Of a DNA stretch of 64,000 nt, positions 12,191 to 25,709 are shown in pieces. The notes beneath the pieces were generated by a model that saw nothing but the letters and a program-made list of their open reading frames with translations, was not told the origin of the DNA and did no database searches. The stretch comes from Trichostrongylus colubriformis (Eukaryota; Nematoda; Chromadorea; Rhabditida; Trichostrongylidae): assembly GCA_963978905.1 (NCBI GenBank), contig OZ022256.1:57252646-57316645 (forward strand). The letters are read 5' to 3'. Every line of letters starts with the position of its first letter. The stretch's first letter is position 1. Position numbers and translations under genes: made by a program.

Positions 12191-13375
12191 TGGAGGCTCG
12201 GTGCATCCCAACGGATTGGCTAACGTCGTGGTCCACAGAGAACGCGCCCGTATGCTCACTGAAGGATCCGCTTGTGTATGCTCCATGTATGTTATCGTAT
12301 CCGCTTTCTTCATTGCGTGCAATGTTGCAGTGCCGACCTCCAGGGCTTGCCACACAGCTTTATCCCAGAAAAAACGCTTCCATACTTGCTAAAATTGCTT
12401 ATGTCACCCCTCATTTTTTGTTATTTTTGCCCCAATCTCTATTTTGGTCGGCACCTTAAACTAACTTTGTTTCACCCTTGGGAATTTATTGTTAGCTTTC
12501 TGATACCATTAGTGGATAAGCTTAGAACGTTTTCATCGGCTGTAATGTGAAAAGAGCTTTCCGCAAATTTCAAAAATGTTTGCACCGCATCGAATTTCAA
12601 ACTCCACTCGCCATCATAGAACAACCGAAAACTGTTTTCAGATAGTGGAAAAAATACAAGCCCTAATCACCTCGCATGAAAAACCACGTATTCATTTCTG
12701 TTCCAAAATTGTGGACAGTTCAAACGATTATTTGTCCTATATAATCAATTGGATTAAAATCAATATTTCATTTGGAAACTTATTCTCCAACTGAAGTACT
12801 GTACTATTTAAATAGATCCAAAGGTATGTGAATAGAAGGGAGCTTCACCAAACGGAGCACACCGCTGATCACCCCATATACACCTTATAGGGTGGCCATT
12901 ATTTGAATTTCTACCTCTCCAAATGTTCCACTGTCGCCATGTCCACAGATTTTCTATTCTTCGCAAAGTACTCTGTAGTCTCCAGCAACATTCATTTTTT
13001 TCTCTGGGAAAAGCCTCACTGCAAGGAATTATGTAGTAAAGACTCAACTTCATTTTTACATTTTTTATTGGGAAAAACACTCTGTCTGGTATCTGTTTGC
13101 TTCTCGATTAGAATCGATTAGAACCCTTGTTTCTCATCATGTTCAGCACACAGGATGCATTGAGAGTTGAGGATTCCTCGATAGTGAGGGCCTATTTTAC
13201 CGACTGTAAGGGGTGGGGTGAAGGGAACGTAATTGCAGAGATCAGCTAGCTAATGAAAATCACTGCGATGTTATTATTCTCATCACTGCTTCTAATTGGA
13301 AATTGTATTAGATGGAAGATATCACAATTTACTTGTTCATATATATAAATCCACTATATCTATTACTTTATCATG

Positions 13376-13500
13376 GGAACGCCGTGAAACTTTGCGATTT
13401 TGCGTACATCGCACTTTCGCACGCAATATTACGACCTTGCCGCAAAATCGCAGAATGGCAAAATCGCGATATTGCAAAGTTTGACGGTGGCCTCAGAGGG
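13376..13500. repeat. CGCAAAATCG palindromic repeat C, copy 1
   Basis: aaactttgcgattttgcgta on the left and aaaatcgcgatattgcaaag with tgacggtggcctca on the right form a loose inverted repeat. Confidence 0.75.
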
Positions 13501-13704
13501 CAAGCAATGCAACAACGGCTCACCAAGTTTCCAAGGTTGCGACAGGTCACAAGTGTTGCCTGGCGGTCCAATCATTTTGAGAACATCAAAACTAACATTC
13601 ACATCAGACGAAATTTGATATAATGGACTGCTCCAGTAATAAGCTTCCACTTATTCTAAATATATCTCTTATTTGCTTTTAGGAGCAGCGATATGGGTAA
13701 TTAA

Positions 13705-13960
13705 GGCCGAATATGAAATGATAATCAAATATAAAGGTCGACGTGCTTAATAGTGCAAAAGTGAAGATAAGCGGAATGAAACGGTCAACAACCTGAGAAA
13801 TGAGGCACCCTTCCCGCCGTTCATTCTCAAAAGGGGCTGGTCGGGCCGAAAAAAGGGCGGGCTGGGATAAAACAAGTGGCAGCTAGTGAAGGAGACGGCT
13901 CTCATAAACCCGGGAGCGCTCTTTCATCAGAAATTTCGCCACATACAGTCTTCCTAGACC
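13705..13960 (-). repeat. Dispersed repeat R, fragment
   Basis: The order aatatgaaatgataatc, aggtcgacgtgcttaatag, gcggaatgaaacggtca then a GC-rich part follows copy 2 and the fragment at 15545. Confidence 0.5.
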
Positions 13961-14633
13961 CCTAGCTTGCATTTGCATGATATAATTTAGGAGTTCTCAT
14001 TACCAGCATTACTCCTATCACTGTCTTTAAACGGGAATTGTATTTGATAGAGGATATCACAATTTGATTGTTCAAATCATATAAATCCATTATATCACCT
14101 ATTTACCTCCACAAATCTACCTTTATTCCTTGACCATTATCTTTGCCATAAGTAGACCAGCTACGTAGCTACAATCTCGGAATTGGCAGCAAAGTTATCA
14201 TCTTCCGAGGCGAACCCAATCATGACCGCGGACTGACCCTACAACATCCATCGGAACATTCGTCACACACCCAGAGGAAGGTAAGATTTCGGTGAGCCAA
14301 TCCTTCGAAGAATGACCCGGAGAGCAAAGAATCAAATGCGCTTCCCACGTTAGTGACGCACGACGTCTGTACGACTGTATGATTCCACGCAAATTTCAAA
14401 GCATGGCGCAACCCGTATGAGATCTCAAAAGTCAGCGAGCAGTTGCGCTTCAATTCTCTGGTCCACTCTGGAATTAATCATTACGCGGACTGTCGTAGGC
14501 GATTTGTATTGTACATGATTGTTTGAGAGTACGAATTGGTTGTTTATGGTAACTGCTACAGCTTCCGGTCTTTTTTTAATTCACCTTTAACTTTATAAGA
14601 ATTACTATTCTTCAAAATCAAGGCTCACTGCAA

Positions 14634-14828
14634 TTGGGTTGGTGCATAATTAATGCGGCTTTTTCAACAATTTTGTTCAGCGAAAACAATAATAAAATTC
14701 ACCAAAAACCTGTTTAAATGATTATTTGAGAGCGTTTTCATCATTGCAATCAGGGACTTTTTCTCCATCGTCGAAACGTCAATTTCATTACAGAAAAACG
14801 TAACAATAAAAAGCCGCATCCCAACTTA
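14634..14828. mobile_element. Mariner-type MITE B, copy 1
   Basis: TTGGGTTGGTGCATAATTAA and GCGGCTTTTTCAAC at the left are repeated inverted at the right (aaaaagccgcatcccaactt). About 195 bp, non-coding. The ends strongly resemble mariner MITE ends of the MADE1 type (known family). Confidence 0.85.
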
Positions 14829-15544
14829 ATATGTCAAAGTTGTGCAAAAACAATAACGACATAGAGCAATCACTTAGCGCTAGATGTTAAACGAGTATGC
14901 AGTCGTAAATCACGTTATCCACACGCAATTACAGCCCACTCCGAAATGAATCGCCGACTGAACCGGTTGGTAGTGGTATTGAAATCAGCTAAATGTGAGA
15001 ATTTGTTTAGGGTGGTATTTCATTGGTTGTTTTTTTTTTTCGGGTAATTGGGTGAAATGTAGGGCTGACCACAGTTAGTGATGAATTCCACCGCGCCCCG
15101 TCGATGTGCTAGGACTCTCAGTGCTGTGGCTCTTAGTATTTCTTCAAACGTCGGATTTCACTGTACCAATTATGAATAGAAAAGAGAGCAGTGAGAAAGA
15201 ACATCATGGACCACTCCTACAAGTCACTCTTGGCCAGAGTACCTTAGCAATTCACAATAGTTGTTGAAGCGCAGCTCATCCGAACATATCCAACTACCAG
15301 TGAATACTTATGACGCATTCCTTCAGCGTCTTGTCTGAAAGATGAAGATTTCTGCGGTAAACTGCTTCTCGTGGTCCTGTTGTCTTTCAGGATGATATCA
15401 CATGCGAATACCATTCAAAATAAATGAACATATATTTATTTGTATCGAGTGTTGAGTAATATACATTTAAAGTATATAATTATTTGAATACTTACTTTAC
15501 CGGTATTACTGATAGACACAATGGTAATTCTGAGAAATTGTAGA

Positions 15545-15660
15545 GTGATTGTGGATTATGAAAGTCGAGGTGATCAATAGTGAAAAGTAGTGTAAGAGCG
15601 GAATGAAACGGTCAGGAACCCAAGAAACAGACACCTAAAAACCCTCTTTCTCAGTACTCC
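15545..15660 (-). repeat. Dispersed repeat R, fragment
   Basis: It shares gaaagtcgaggtgatcaata and gcggaatgaaacggtca with the fragment at 13705. Confidence 0.5.
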
Positions 15661-16639
15661 TTTTTCGTCACTCTGCATCACTAGCGGATGAGGGGTAGAT
15701 GCAAACGGGGAGCGCCACAATCAGGCAGACGCTATCGCCACCGCATCCTCGTAGGAGCTCGCCCAGCATATGCAAGGCAGTGTGACTGGCAGCGCTTTGA
15801 GATCGCGATAAAAATCTGGATGTGCGCTTTCTCATTAGCGGTTTCGTTACAAACTTTTTCCTGGAGTGGAATTTTCGTTTACAGAGAATGTGTCTTCTAA
15901 GTTCTCATTTTCTCCTTTGCGGTGGTTTTCAGGAAGGGAGCCCATGTTCTGCCGGTTTTTTGTTCTCATACAGAGAATTCTCAGGATTCCCCTCCCAACT
16001 ATCTGATTATCAGCTCCTTTTGTCATTGCGCCATTTTTGCCATTGGGTTCTTTTCGTAGATGTTTTATATATCTATTATACTTCCATGTTTTGTGGTCAA
16101 TGATCCACTCTAATTACTTGATATTTGTGAAGAAAATTTTCATCTAAGAGATGTACTATTGTATTTTAAATCTCCTAGAAAATAAACAGCTACATAACTA
16201 ATGTAATATTATATCGTTGCATGTCCACGCCCATCCTTACTTTCTCCATTGATTCAACTGGTCCTACAATCAATTGTACGGGCATTCTTTGTGTAAAAGC
16301 TGTGGTGCTGAGAAGTGTACATGAGCATCATCGGGGTAATATGCCAGGGAAGTATCCGGTTGATGCGGAGTTTTTCATCAAATGGATCCACTGAAGAACC
16401 CCGTGTTGAGAAGTTCCCTTATGACGACTATTCGAATATCTGCTCATGACAGTTAAATTCAGATTTGTATTAGTACATGACGCGAAGCACGCATGTGTAA
16501 AGCAGAAACACTTTCATGAGCATGCATGACGCAAAGCAATTAACAATAAAGACTGAAAAATAGCAAAGCGTCCACAATAAATTTGGCTTTTTGGCTTTTT
16601 TTCCTGAGGTTCTCTTTGCTTCTCGGCAGAATACTGAGA

Positions 16640-16690
16640 TGAATTCGATAGAGCTTTTTCGGCTCTATAAGATTACGTTACTTGTTTTTT
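16640..16690 (+). repeat. Isolated copy of the foldback hairpin motif
   Basis: attcgatagagctttttcggctctataa carries the same TAGAGC/GCTCTA hairpin as the foldback element, with a preceding ggcagaatactgag like its inner unit. It suggests a decayed arm fragment 1.9 kb away. Confidence 0.6.
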
Positions 16691-17672
16691 GAATCACTTA
16701 GATGTTCAAAAAAACGGGGGGAAGGGGGGGGGGAGCGGGGAAAAAGGATGGCAGAAAGAAATGGTGAAATGAAATGTTTGAAACGAGCAATCGAGATTAT
16801 AAACGATGATTGGTAGAGAAACCCGGATTCGAAAGCGCGATGTTGGGGTTTGTATTCACACCTCCCCCCATCCCTTCGAACAGCAACATCATATTTCCGA
16901 GCTGCTTACTGCAGGAGATGTCATTTGCTGTCTCGTAGGGTGAATTTTTTCATCAATGATGTGGTGAAATGAGTGAAACAGCAAACAGCAGCAATCAACG
17001 GAGAAATGAGTAGGAGAAAAATTGGAAGGATAAGAAAAAAGTGTTCGTGGTAAAAAAAATCATTGCATTTACACTCGATGTCTACAAGGTGTGGTGTACG
17101 CAATGTGTGCAACCTAACGAACTGCAAGCGTTACGGTAGGTCTTGCAGCAGACCAAAATTGCCCCTTCCGGGGTCTTTAATATTTTTAGGGCTCAGGGCT
17201 AGGGAATAGAAGGGAGGCAGTAATCAGCCCTTTCGGTACTGCTCTTCTTCACACATAATCGACGTTCTGACAAACAATTTCATTTGACTAAAAAAACCTT
17301 GATGATAACAATGAGTAGATTGATGTGTTATTTCTCTCATATGTGTTTCAGCAAAAAAGGTCAGCCCTCGAATCTTCATAATAAGTGAAGAAGATGAGGT
17401 GCCGAGAGGATGTAGAAATTTTTGCCTTCTGGGTATTCCATTTCTAGGTCTAAAAACCTCAAAATTTGGACATCTGAATAATTTAAAAACAAATGACAAA
17501 GCGGGAGAGTTTTATCAAATGGATATATACATTTAGTGGAAAACAAAGAAAATCTCGTGAAAAAGAGTGTAAAAACCAGGCGAACTTGTCGTGCAACCCA
17601 ATACATCCTAATGAAATCACAGTTAAACGGTGACCCCATTTCACAAGGCATTCTGCTTGAATCTACTCTTGA

Positions 17673-17835
17673 TGGATTCGTGACAAAAAATGAGTTTCTC
17701 TGTTATCCATATGTTTATGCTGTATCTGCTTAATAAGGGCCGCATGCAAACTTTCACGCGAAAAAGTGAGGATCCGGTCAAGATGTGGCTCCTCAAAGTG
17801 GTGGATGTAACGCTTCAGAGTGTGACTGACTGATT
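17673..17835. mobile_element. Palindromic MITE A, left-arm fragment
   Basis: aaaaaatgagtttctctgtt, catatgtttatgctgtatct, gggccgcatgcaaactttca mark a left arm that ends near 17835. Confidence 0.7.
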
Positions 17836-18539
17836 TTCTACACATTTTATGGTAGAGTTTACTTTCGAATCAAATTCACTTTGCCGATTTTCCGTAGCAT
17901 CTGATAGCTCAAGATTGCGGTTTTTTTTGACCATCAATTAGGCTATTAGTAGAAGACGGGTTAGACCTAGACGTGATAAATCCTTGTTATCAGAAAAAAA
18001 GCTGCAGTCAGTAGGCACTACTCAACTAATGCTCAGATATTCATTCAACCAAATACCAGGTCATTTGGGTCTTATATGCATTTGAATGCATTTCAAGTTC
18101 ATTTCTTTTCCTCGAAAGACTATATGCTTCCGCGATATTGCCCTATCCACCTGACATTGCTTTAATAGCCACTTACTTCCACCAAAAAAGACAATTTATA
18201 AACGATTTTCTGTGGTTTGTACAGCGCGCAGAGGCCAGTCAATGTTCATTTCAATGTTTTTTCCAAAGGAGCCCAGTACCAATTAATCGACCCATGGGAT
18301 AGAAGACCACTACTTTTCACACAAGTGTTATCACGTGCCTTCTTCTGCTGAAAAATAAGGCGCGCTTGTTTCCGTCGGGCTTCACTCATGCCTACATTTT
18401 ATGAAATCCACACTATTCAAATCTAGTTTCATCTTTTCTAAATTTGCTTGGAAATTTGCTTGGAACTCTCGATTTGTGCTGCTGAGACCTCTGTATGAAT
18501 AATATTTAGCGAATTGTATTGTTAGCATTTTGTTTTTTA

Positions 18540-19916
18540 TTGGGTTGAGGAATAAGTCCCCGCGGTTTTTTTCAACCCCGTTTCTTACAATGTTCCTTTC
18601 ATCTTTTGACAAAGTTTATACATGTTTTCGATAGAGCTTTTTTTGCTCTACAAAATACCACTATCTGTTTTCCGATTCCTTCTACTACCTTGTATTTGTG
18701 AGGTTTGGAAATGGAGTGAGCTGAAGGCAAAAAAATGGCACTTGCGCACCTCATTTTTCTCGCCTACCATCAAGATCAAAAAATGTTTGTGTATATGATT
18801 TGATAGAGCTTTTCCAGCTCTACAGAATGGTACTTTTTTTTATTCAAATCGCTCAACTTTTTCTTGTTTTTAAAACTCACAAATGCAGTACTCACAAAAG
18901 TGTGCATTTTCGTTATCCACTCTCCCTCGCCTACCATCGAGATTGAAGAGAATATCCAGGTATGCATTCGATAGAGCTTTTTTTGCTCTACAAGGTAATA
19001 CCACTCTTCTTTCGTATCCTCTCATATTTTAGCATGTAGCAAGAAGTTTTCACCTGTTTTTCAATTCAATATTGCATGACGAAAATGAATTTTTTCGGCA
19101 GAATGTTTTGCACCATTCGATAGAGCTCCTTTTGCTCTACAAGAAAATGTTTATGGTTTCTGTTCAAATTGATTTTTCCATTTTTTAGACAATTTAAAAG
19201 TCGACGAATTCGAGCATTTCCGGCACCATGTGATGAAAATGCTAAAATTCGTCGACTTTTAAATTGTCTAGAAAATGAAAAAAAATTATTCGAACAAAAA
19301 CCGTAAGCACTATCTTGTAGAGAGAAAAGAGCTCTATCGAATGGTGCAAAACACTCTGCCGAAAAAACTTATTTTCGTCATGCAATATTGAGTTGAAAAC
19401 AGGTGGAAACTTCTTGCTACATGCTAAAATATGAGAGGATACAAAAGAAGTGTGGTATTATCTTGTAGAGCAAAAAAAGCTCTATCGAATGCATACCTGG
19501 ATATTCTTTTCAATCTCGATGGTAGGCGAGGGAGAGTGGATAACGAAAATGCACACTTTTGTGAGTACTGCATTTGTGAGTTTTAAAAACAAGAAAAAGT
19601 TGAGCGATTTGAATAAAAAGTAGTACCAGTTGGTAGAGCAGAAAAAGCTCTATCAAAACATATACACAAACATTTTTTGACCTTGGTGGTAGGCGAGAAA
19701 AATGAGGTGCGCAAGTGCCATTTTTTTGCCTTCAGCTCACTCCATTTCCAAACCTCACAAATACTAGGTAGTAGAAGGAATCGGAAAACAGATAGTGGTA
19801 TTTTGTAGAGCAAAAAAAGCTCTATCGAAAACATATATAAACTTTGTCAAAAGGTGGAGGAGTTATTGTGAAAAACGGGGTTAGAAAAAACCGCGGGGAC
19901 TTATTCCTCAACCCAA
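18540..19916. mobile_element. 1377-bp foldback element with mariner-like ends
   Basis: TTGGGTTGAGGAATAAGTCC at 18540 recurs inverted as the right end at 19916, and both ends are flanked by TA. The two arms of about 670 bp pair in register around 19228, judged by matched landmarks (18632 with 19824, 18822 with 19634, 18990 with 19466, 19210 with 19246). The loop is about 35 bp. Each arm holds four small hairpins (TAGAGC, seven A or T, GCTCTA) roughly 150-170 bp apart. The ends resemble mariner ends such as those of MADE1. No protein is encoded. Confidence 0.92.
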
Positions 19917-22428
19917 TAGTATGAGTCAATGCATCAAAGTGATAACTCTTGCCTTTGAAGGCGGAGGAAATGCAGTGGCAAGAGGCGATCCTCACTAGCA
20001 TGGCTCAGAGATCAGATATATCTCATTAAGAGAAGATTTCGTTCCGTGGCTTTCGGTTGCGAGCTAAAGGCGCCCTAGGTAATTGGTCCTGAAGCAGTTA
20101 CCGTGCACTGCCCCTTGAATTGCCTGCAGTCGCTTTAAGACCAGCAAAATACGGCACCCCTAGCTCGCACGCATCGCGCCGCATGGCGCACACCGCAGCG
20201 GAAAGTTGTCTTAACTGTACACATCCGCGAAGGTCGGATCCCAAACCTTTGCTCATTTAGATCACCTACTAACTCTACTATCTTTAAGCTTCGTCTTGAA
20301 TCCATTGTCACTGGCACGTGTTGAAGTCCATGCGGCATCGTGTACACTGCCTAAGAATCGGCTCAAATTAATCATTGGCGGCCGGCTCACACGGCTTAAT
20401 CTGACCGATATATAAACATTGGTCCCATTGTAATATGCCGTTAAAACACTTGTTGCTGATTGCACGTACATCAAATCAGACATGACAATTCGATGTGCAC
20501 TATAGCCCCCCCCCTCCCTCGCTCCACTTTTCGTCACTTTTGACACGGCTGGGACAAGCCATGATCTCTTCTCATTCCGTTTATTCCCAGCTCTTTTCAG
20601 AATGAATGGAACTGAAATTGAAGTTTTCATTCCTCCTCTACCAAAAATGATCCTACTAACACACCCTCATTAGGGGGTGACCCACTCACAATTTCGCTTT
20701 GATCTTAAGGGAAGAACAAATCTAAAAAGTTTAAGTTTAATTTCTGCATAAAGGACTCATCCTCATGTAGCTTTCACGAGAACTCCTTGGTGACACGCTT
20801 TGAAGTGATGTATGGCTGCTCTGCTCGGCCTGTCTATGAGGCTATATCCATTTTTTTAGTAGTTACTATTGAATTAACCAAGTTCGAGTTTCTTCCCCGC
20901 TCACCCTAGTCCAGCGATATAGTCTGTGGCTGTTTAGAAGTCTTGTTTCTGAGGACTATTGGGAGAGGTCATATGAGTGAACATTTAGCAGGAGTCAGAT
21001 TGAGGTAGCGCATAGACCTCTTACTGTTAGGCGCTCCAGATTCTTAACTCCTCTTATGAATAAATACTCATACTGGTGGGTAGCATTTTTTTCTAATTTT
21101 TTACGTTACCCTTTTGTCTCGATGACAGCTCTTCTGCCCTTGAAAAAGGAGGGAGAGCCCCTTTCCCGGTACGTATGGGATATCAACTGCTAGAGGGTAG
21201 ATGTTCTGTCTCTTACGCTGAACTACCACCTTTGCTGACTTTATACTGGTACTTTTGCTGTGAATTTGATGAGATACGGAGCGCTGGGAGCATTGAGTCA
21301 TGCATTCAACTCGAATACTCGCAATAACATTGAACGCGATTTGGCCCATACAGTCCCAGTTCCCGATAATGTACTGTCGGCGTTTTCATCTTTTGAGTTG
21401 AGTCCGATTTTAGTCGAATGAGATCCGAGGGTAAGAAGGCCTGATGCTTCGGGCAGTTATCAGCCGGGAATTTGATCCTCGGACAGCGTTATTGGGGACG
21501 GCGGCACTTGTGATCGCATAACCATACACGTCCACTTATAGACAATACGTAATCTCGAAACCGTATATACATAACTGATTCTGCGAGTGATATTATATGT
21601 ATGTATGTTTGGGAAAAATATGTTTAGATAAAATAGTTATGCGATATGTGATAGACACGCTCGGAGTACCAGCTCGATAAATAAGGGTCACGTACATAGT
21701 AATGAAACCGACAACTTGTCTTGCGCTGCGTACGACCGCCACACATCACAGATTCTTTGCGTATGTCAGTGAATAGCGTGTGGAAACATTTTCGCGGGAA
21801 GACAAAAAGGCGATTCAGGGGGAAGAGTATCTTGCACTCGACTGCTTAGTTTGAGTTTTTCCACACGCTCAGCACCCAGCAATTTCAACGGTCGAATAGG
21901 TTATTGCATCAATCACGTTCGGGTATAGCTAGCTGAATGCCTGTATTACTGATCGATCTTTATCATACCATAAAAATGAATTTCATGGAATCGGATAGGT
22001 AGGTGAAATGGTCAACTGTTTTTGAAAAGCTATTCGCTATCTCATGCGGATGGGGTGATATGAAAAGTAATGGGTACTTTTGAGACCAGCTGTTCGCCTC
22101 GAAAATGGGTCCTATAAACTACTCTCTAATTGACTTCTCCAAGTACATTACACTGCCTCAAAAGATTGTAATCGAATATCCAAGGATACTTCATGTTTTT
22201 TCCGTAGCCATAGATTTTATGGTCACATTCCTGGCTGTACGCTAGTTTCAAAATCACGCGTTGGGTGTTTATCAAAACACTGTCCTACCCTCCCACCCCT
22301 TTCACCCCCTCAGCCCTGAGCAAATGTTTCAAACCTCAGATAAATAGCTGGTAAATAAAAATGAAATAAAGCAACATGCAAGAATAAATAGCTCTTGAAA
22401 TAAACCCCTGAATCGTGTTGTTCTTCAA
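19917..22428. other. No supported gene
   Basis: A minus frame of 122 codons at 20262-20630 shows no domain. Short imperfect inverted repeats (gcgtgtggaaa near 21776 and its partner near 21860) are the only structure noticed. Confidence 0.45.
21290..21370 (-). repeat. SINE family 2, body fragment
   Basis: gaacgcgatttggcccatac resembles the gcgatttggcccatcattga block of copy 2. The rest is too diverged. Confidence 0.35.
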
Positions 22429-23308
22429 TTAAAGGAATCGTCCACAGAAAAATGAGTTTTTATGTTACCCATACTATATTTATGTCGTATTGGCCTAATG
22501 TGGGCCGCATGCAAAGTTTCACGCGAAAAATGTGAATCCGGCTAGGATACAGCTCCCAAATTCTTGGTCCCGTGCGCGGGGCCTCCGAACAAGCGTCCAC
22601 CCCTTCGTTCGCCGCGGTCGGGGACGCATTGTAGTAACAGAAAGTTACGAAACAGTTTACTCTCCCAATCGCGACTGACGACGGGACGGGGATTTTACTC
22701 GAAGGCCCCGCCCACTCGGCCAACAATACGGAGAGCCGCATCTCAACAGAATGCTCAATTTTTCGCGTGAAACTTTGCATGCCCCTTACTACTTATTTAA
22801 TACACCAAAACTGGCGTGCACAAGAGTAGTTCCTATTCCGTGGGAATAAAGATCATGACAAAATGAAAGATGTGGGAAGAGATAATCAATAAAAAATGAA
22901 GTGCAATAGGATTAGGAAATAAGAGAAACAGATGAAAATAAGAGAAACATATATTTGAAAAACAGCTTCTCCGTCGCACTGCCTTCACATCCTACCGAGT
23001 ACCCTGTGATAGGGCCGGCTCACCTAACGGAAGAACGGAATGGTCCCCTGACGGGATCCTGGTCCCTCATTCGGACGCTTTTAAGACATAAAATTTGCCG
23101 GGGCTTGCAACCAACTTAACCCATGACTAACGAATTAGTCTGGGACCCCAGATGAACAATGAGGGGGGACCTCAAGTGAGAGACCGGTCAACTTCCTGGT
23201 TCATCACGCGACTGGTGGGCTACACTTTTGAACCCTTATTAGGCAAATACAACATAAATATATGGTAACAAAGAAACTCATTCTTCTGTGGACGATTCCT
23301 TAAACCTT
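22429..23308. mobile_element. Palindromic MITE A split by a 450-bp insertion
   Basis: The left arm and most of the right arm run 22429-22789 and the last 70 bp (ttaggcaaatacaacataaa to gtggacgattccttaa) run 23238-23308. The gap is filled by foreign DNA. CCCTTA occurs at both joints. Confidence 0.85.
22790..23237. mobile_element. Insertion of unknown type inside MITE A
   Basis: About 448 bp bounded by CCCTTA on both sides, consistent with a 6-bp target duplication. It holds a purine-rich part with aagagaaaca repeated, then a GC-rich part (agggccggctcacctaacgg, gactggtgggctacac). No open frame or terminal repeat is obvious. A SINE or the 3' end of a LINE is possible. Confidence 0.6.
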
Positions 23309-23337
23309 TCCTGGACTACTACGATTACATTTCTATC

Positions 23338-23400
23338 AAAGGCACATTCCAAGATCACCCAGACTAGGTTGAAGAGTTGAATTATGAAAGGTGCTGAGAA
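23338..23400. mobile_element. MITE E end fragment
   Basis: aaaggcacattccaagatca resembles the MITE E terminus, 30 bp beyond the split MITE A. The rest is not recognisable. Confidence 0.4.
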
Positions 23401-25709
23401 ATATGTCGACAAAGAAAAATCTGAAAGAAGCACCCGAAAATGGCAAAACAGGGCTCTCTAACTTGTGACCTTGGACGAGATTACGGCGTGAAAACGAGCC
23501 ATTGAATCATTTTCCGCTGGATGGTATCACGAGGAATTCCGGGATATCATCTACTTCCTCATGTCACCGCTTTCTTTATCATTGGCATCTCTTCCTCATC
23601 CTATATTATCACACAAGCCATGGACCTCATTTGCCACGTTGTTGCCACCGCTGCCCCCGTCATTGCTAACAATCACGTCTGGGGTGGGCGGGCCTGGGCT
23701 GTTTGGTGGTGTCGCGCTTGCTTTTTTGGCTCTGCACGCTTCAGAAACTGACACCCAGGCCTTGGTATAGGTACAGCCTACTGGCTATGGGTCGAACTAT
23801 CTGATCACGGCGAGAACTGTGATACCCCATAATCCTAGAATGTGCCTTAACTTAACTCCCAAAAGTAGGAGTCCTCCTTACCGCTCGCTGCAAGTTTGAT
23901 GTAATTTTAGCTCAGCTCTTATATTTTGTCGTCTACTGTTGCCTACTTTCGCCTACTGTCACCTGCTGATGCCAGCTGCACCAACCGTGGCCCGAAACTC
24001 GGCCGCTGATATTTTATGTTCTACCAGCCAGCATCGCTTTCCCCATCAACGTTGCCCTTAGACAGGCACACTCTCAGACAAATCGTATTCACAAACAAAT
24101 AGCAATAGTATTAACCACTATTACAGCATCGTTCGTTAGGTTGTCCTCATGATAGCCAAGTTCAACGCACAAACTCTTACGGGCTGTTGTGTAGCGACCT
24201 ACTGAGCCATTTCGTTACTTCTGGGAGTTTTAATGTGTTACGCGGTATTATAATCTCATAAATCTTATGTTCGTCTTGCTTGCTCAGTTTGAGTTCAGGA
24301 AGCCTTCTAGATTCTTTTCTACTCAGTTCGTTGCGAAAAGAGGCGAATTTCAAGGAATAAATACCAAAATTTTCATCGGAAATCCGTTGCGTGTTTTATA
24401 ACTGTTAATGCCCATTTTCAAAGTAAAGTGGCTCTATGTGGCAAAACATACATTTTTTGTTTCTTCCTATACAAGTGGGAAATCTTTTTGACACTGAGAG
24501 CTTCCTTTTCCCACGGTACATATTGAAGCCAAGGATTCATATAGAATATATTCGGAGCAAGAGCAGAAGTTATTCAGATTGAGTTTATGAGACTCTCACT
24601 CGTTTACTTCTGAAGTGCTGTCCGGGCCCCATCTCCCGTTTTTTTGTGCACTTTGTTTCTCACTTAGCTTCATTCTTCTCTTAACTCTACTCCTCTGCCA
24701 TTTATTGTATGCATGAAAGTAAAGGAGGATGAAGTTTTTGTCGTTAATTAATCTCTTTTGTGGGATGTGCCACGAATACCAGTTCCATTCAGAATCGTGG
24801 TGGGAGGTGAGTGCGATTCGGCCTATACAGACTTGTGAGAGCCAGACGATGTACAAGTCAATGCTTTTGCACTGCCAGACCAGTCTGGTACCAACTCACC
24901 GGACCTGAGATCACAAAAGCTCACCTGGACAGCATCGATGCGGCATTTGATCCTCTCACCGCGCAAGTGGAAGTGCACGCCATCTGTTACTGCACCATCC
25001 AAGACTTAGTAAAGCCAGACCGATTCTCCGTTTCAGATATGCTTGGACTGGGCTGGTGTTAACAAAAAGCCGAGTTCCCGTCCTATTTTCATGTGAAACC
25101 TTGTGCCACAAGGTTCACATAGCGTGGTTTTCGGCCGATGTTTTCTATCTCTTGTCTTTTCTTCATCTCGGGGAGATAGTGAAACTATAAACTTACCGAT
25201 CTAGTGTAGCAAAACTATCGTTTTCAGTGACAAGAATATATCCAAGATGTAGGCATTCCCAAATGATTATGAAGGCGAAGTGAACTAGTACTTAGGGGAT
25301 CATCGGAGGTGGATTACACTTCGTCGTCGTTTTTTCCTCATCGCATGCGGTTTCTAGTAGGATCACATGACCGAAAAACAGATATTAAAGCTCATTTCCC
25401 GTCTACTGACCTAGTTGTTGGCAATTGTTCAGTGTCATTCCACATCGTTAGATTTTCTTTGGACAAATGCCAGGTTTTCTAATTTTCTAGTGCACTTCGG
25501 ATTTTTGGCTGGGCAGCACATTTCCAAGTGAGCGATCATCCAAGAATAATTGTAGTGAACTTAATTTATGCTCTGGAAAATACTCATATTTGAGGTGAGA
25601 AAGCTCCGTACAGCCTTGATTTGGTCAAGGATATGTCGTACCCCTTAACCTCAGGAAGCTAGAGAGACCTTGGCACAGTATTCCAAAACTTTTTTGACCT
25701 CTGATCTTC
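23401..25709. other. No supported gene apart from a SINE fragment
   Basis: Unassigned DNA. The Pro/Leu-rich frame at 23521-23770 is low-complexity and not believed. Confidence 0.45.
24775..24905 (-). repeat. SINE family 2, body fragment
   Basis: gaatcgtggtgggaggtgag, gtgcgattcggcctatacag and gtctggtaccaactcaccgg follow the body of copy 2. Confidence 0.55.

Noticed and set aside
18540..19916. A CRISPR-like array of hairpins.
   Set aside because: The hairpins are mirrored about one centre inside a TA-flanked palindrome in eukaryotic DNA, and the intervals are not unique spacers.
20262..20630. A 122-codon minus-strand frame.
   Set aside because: No domain, no splice partners and no supporting repeat or context.
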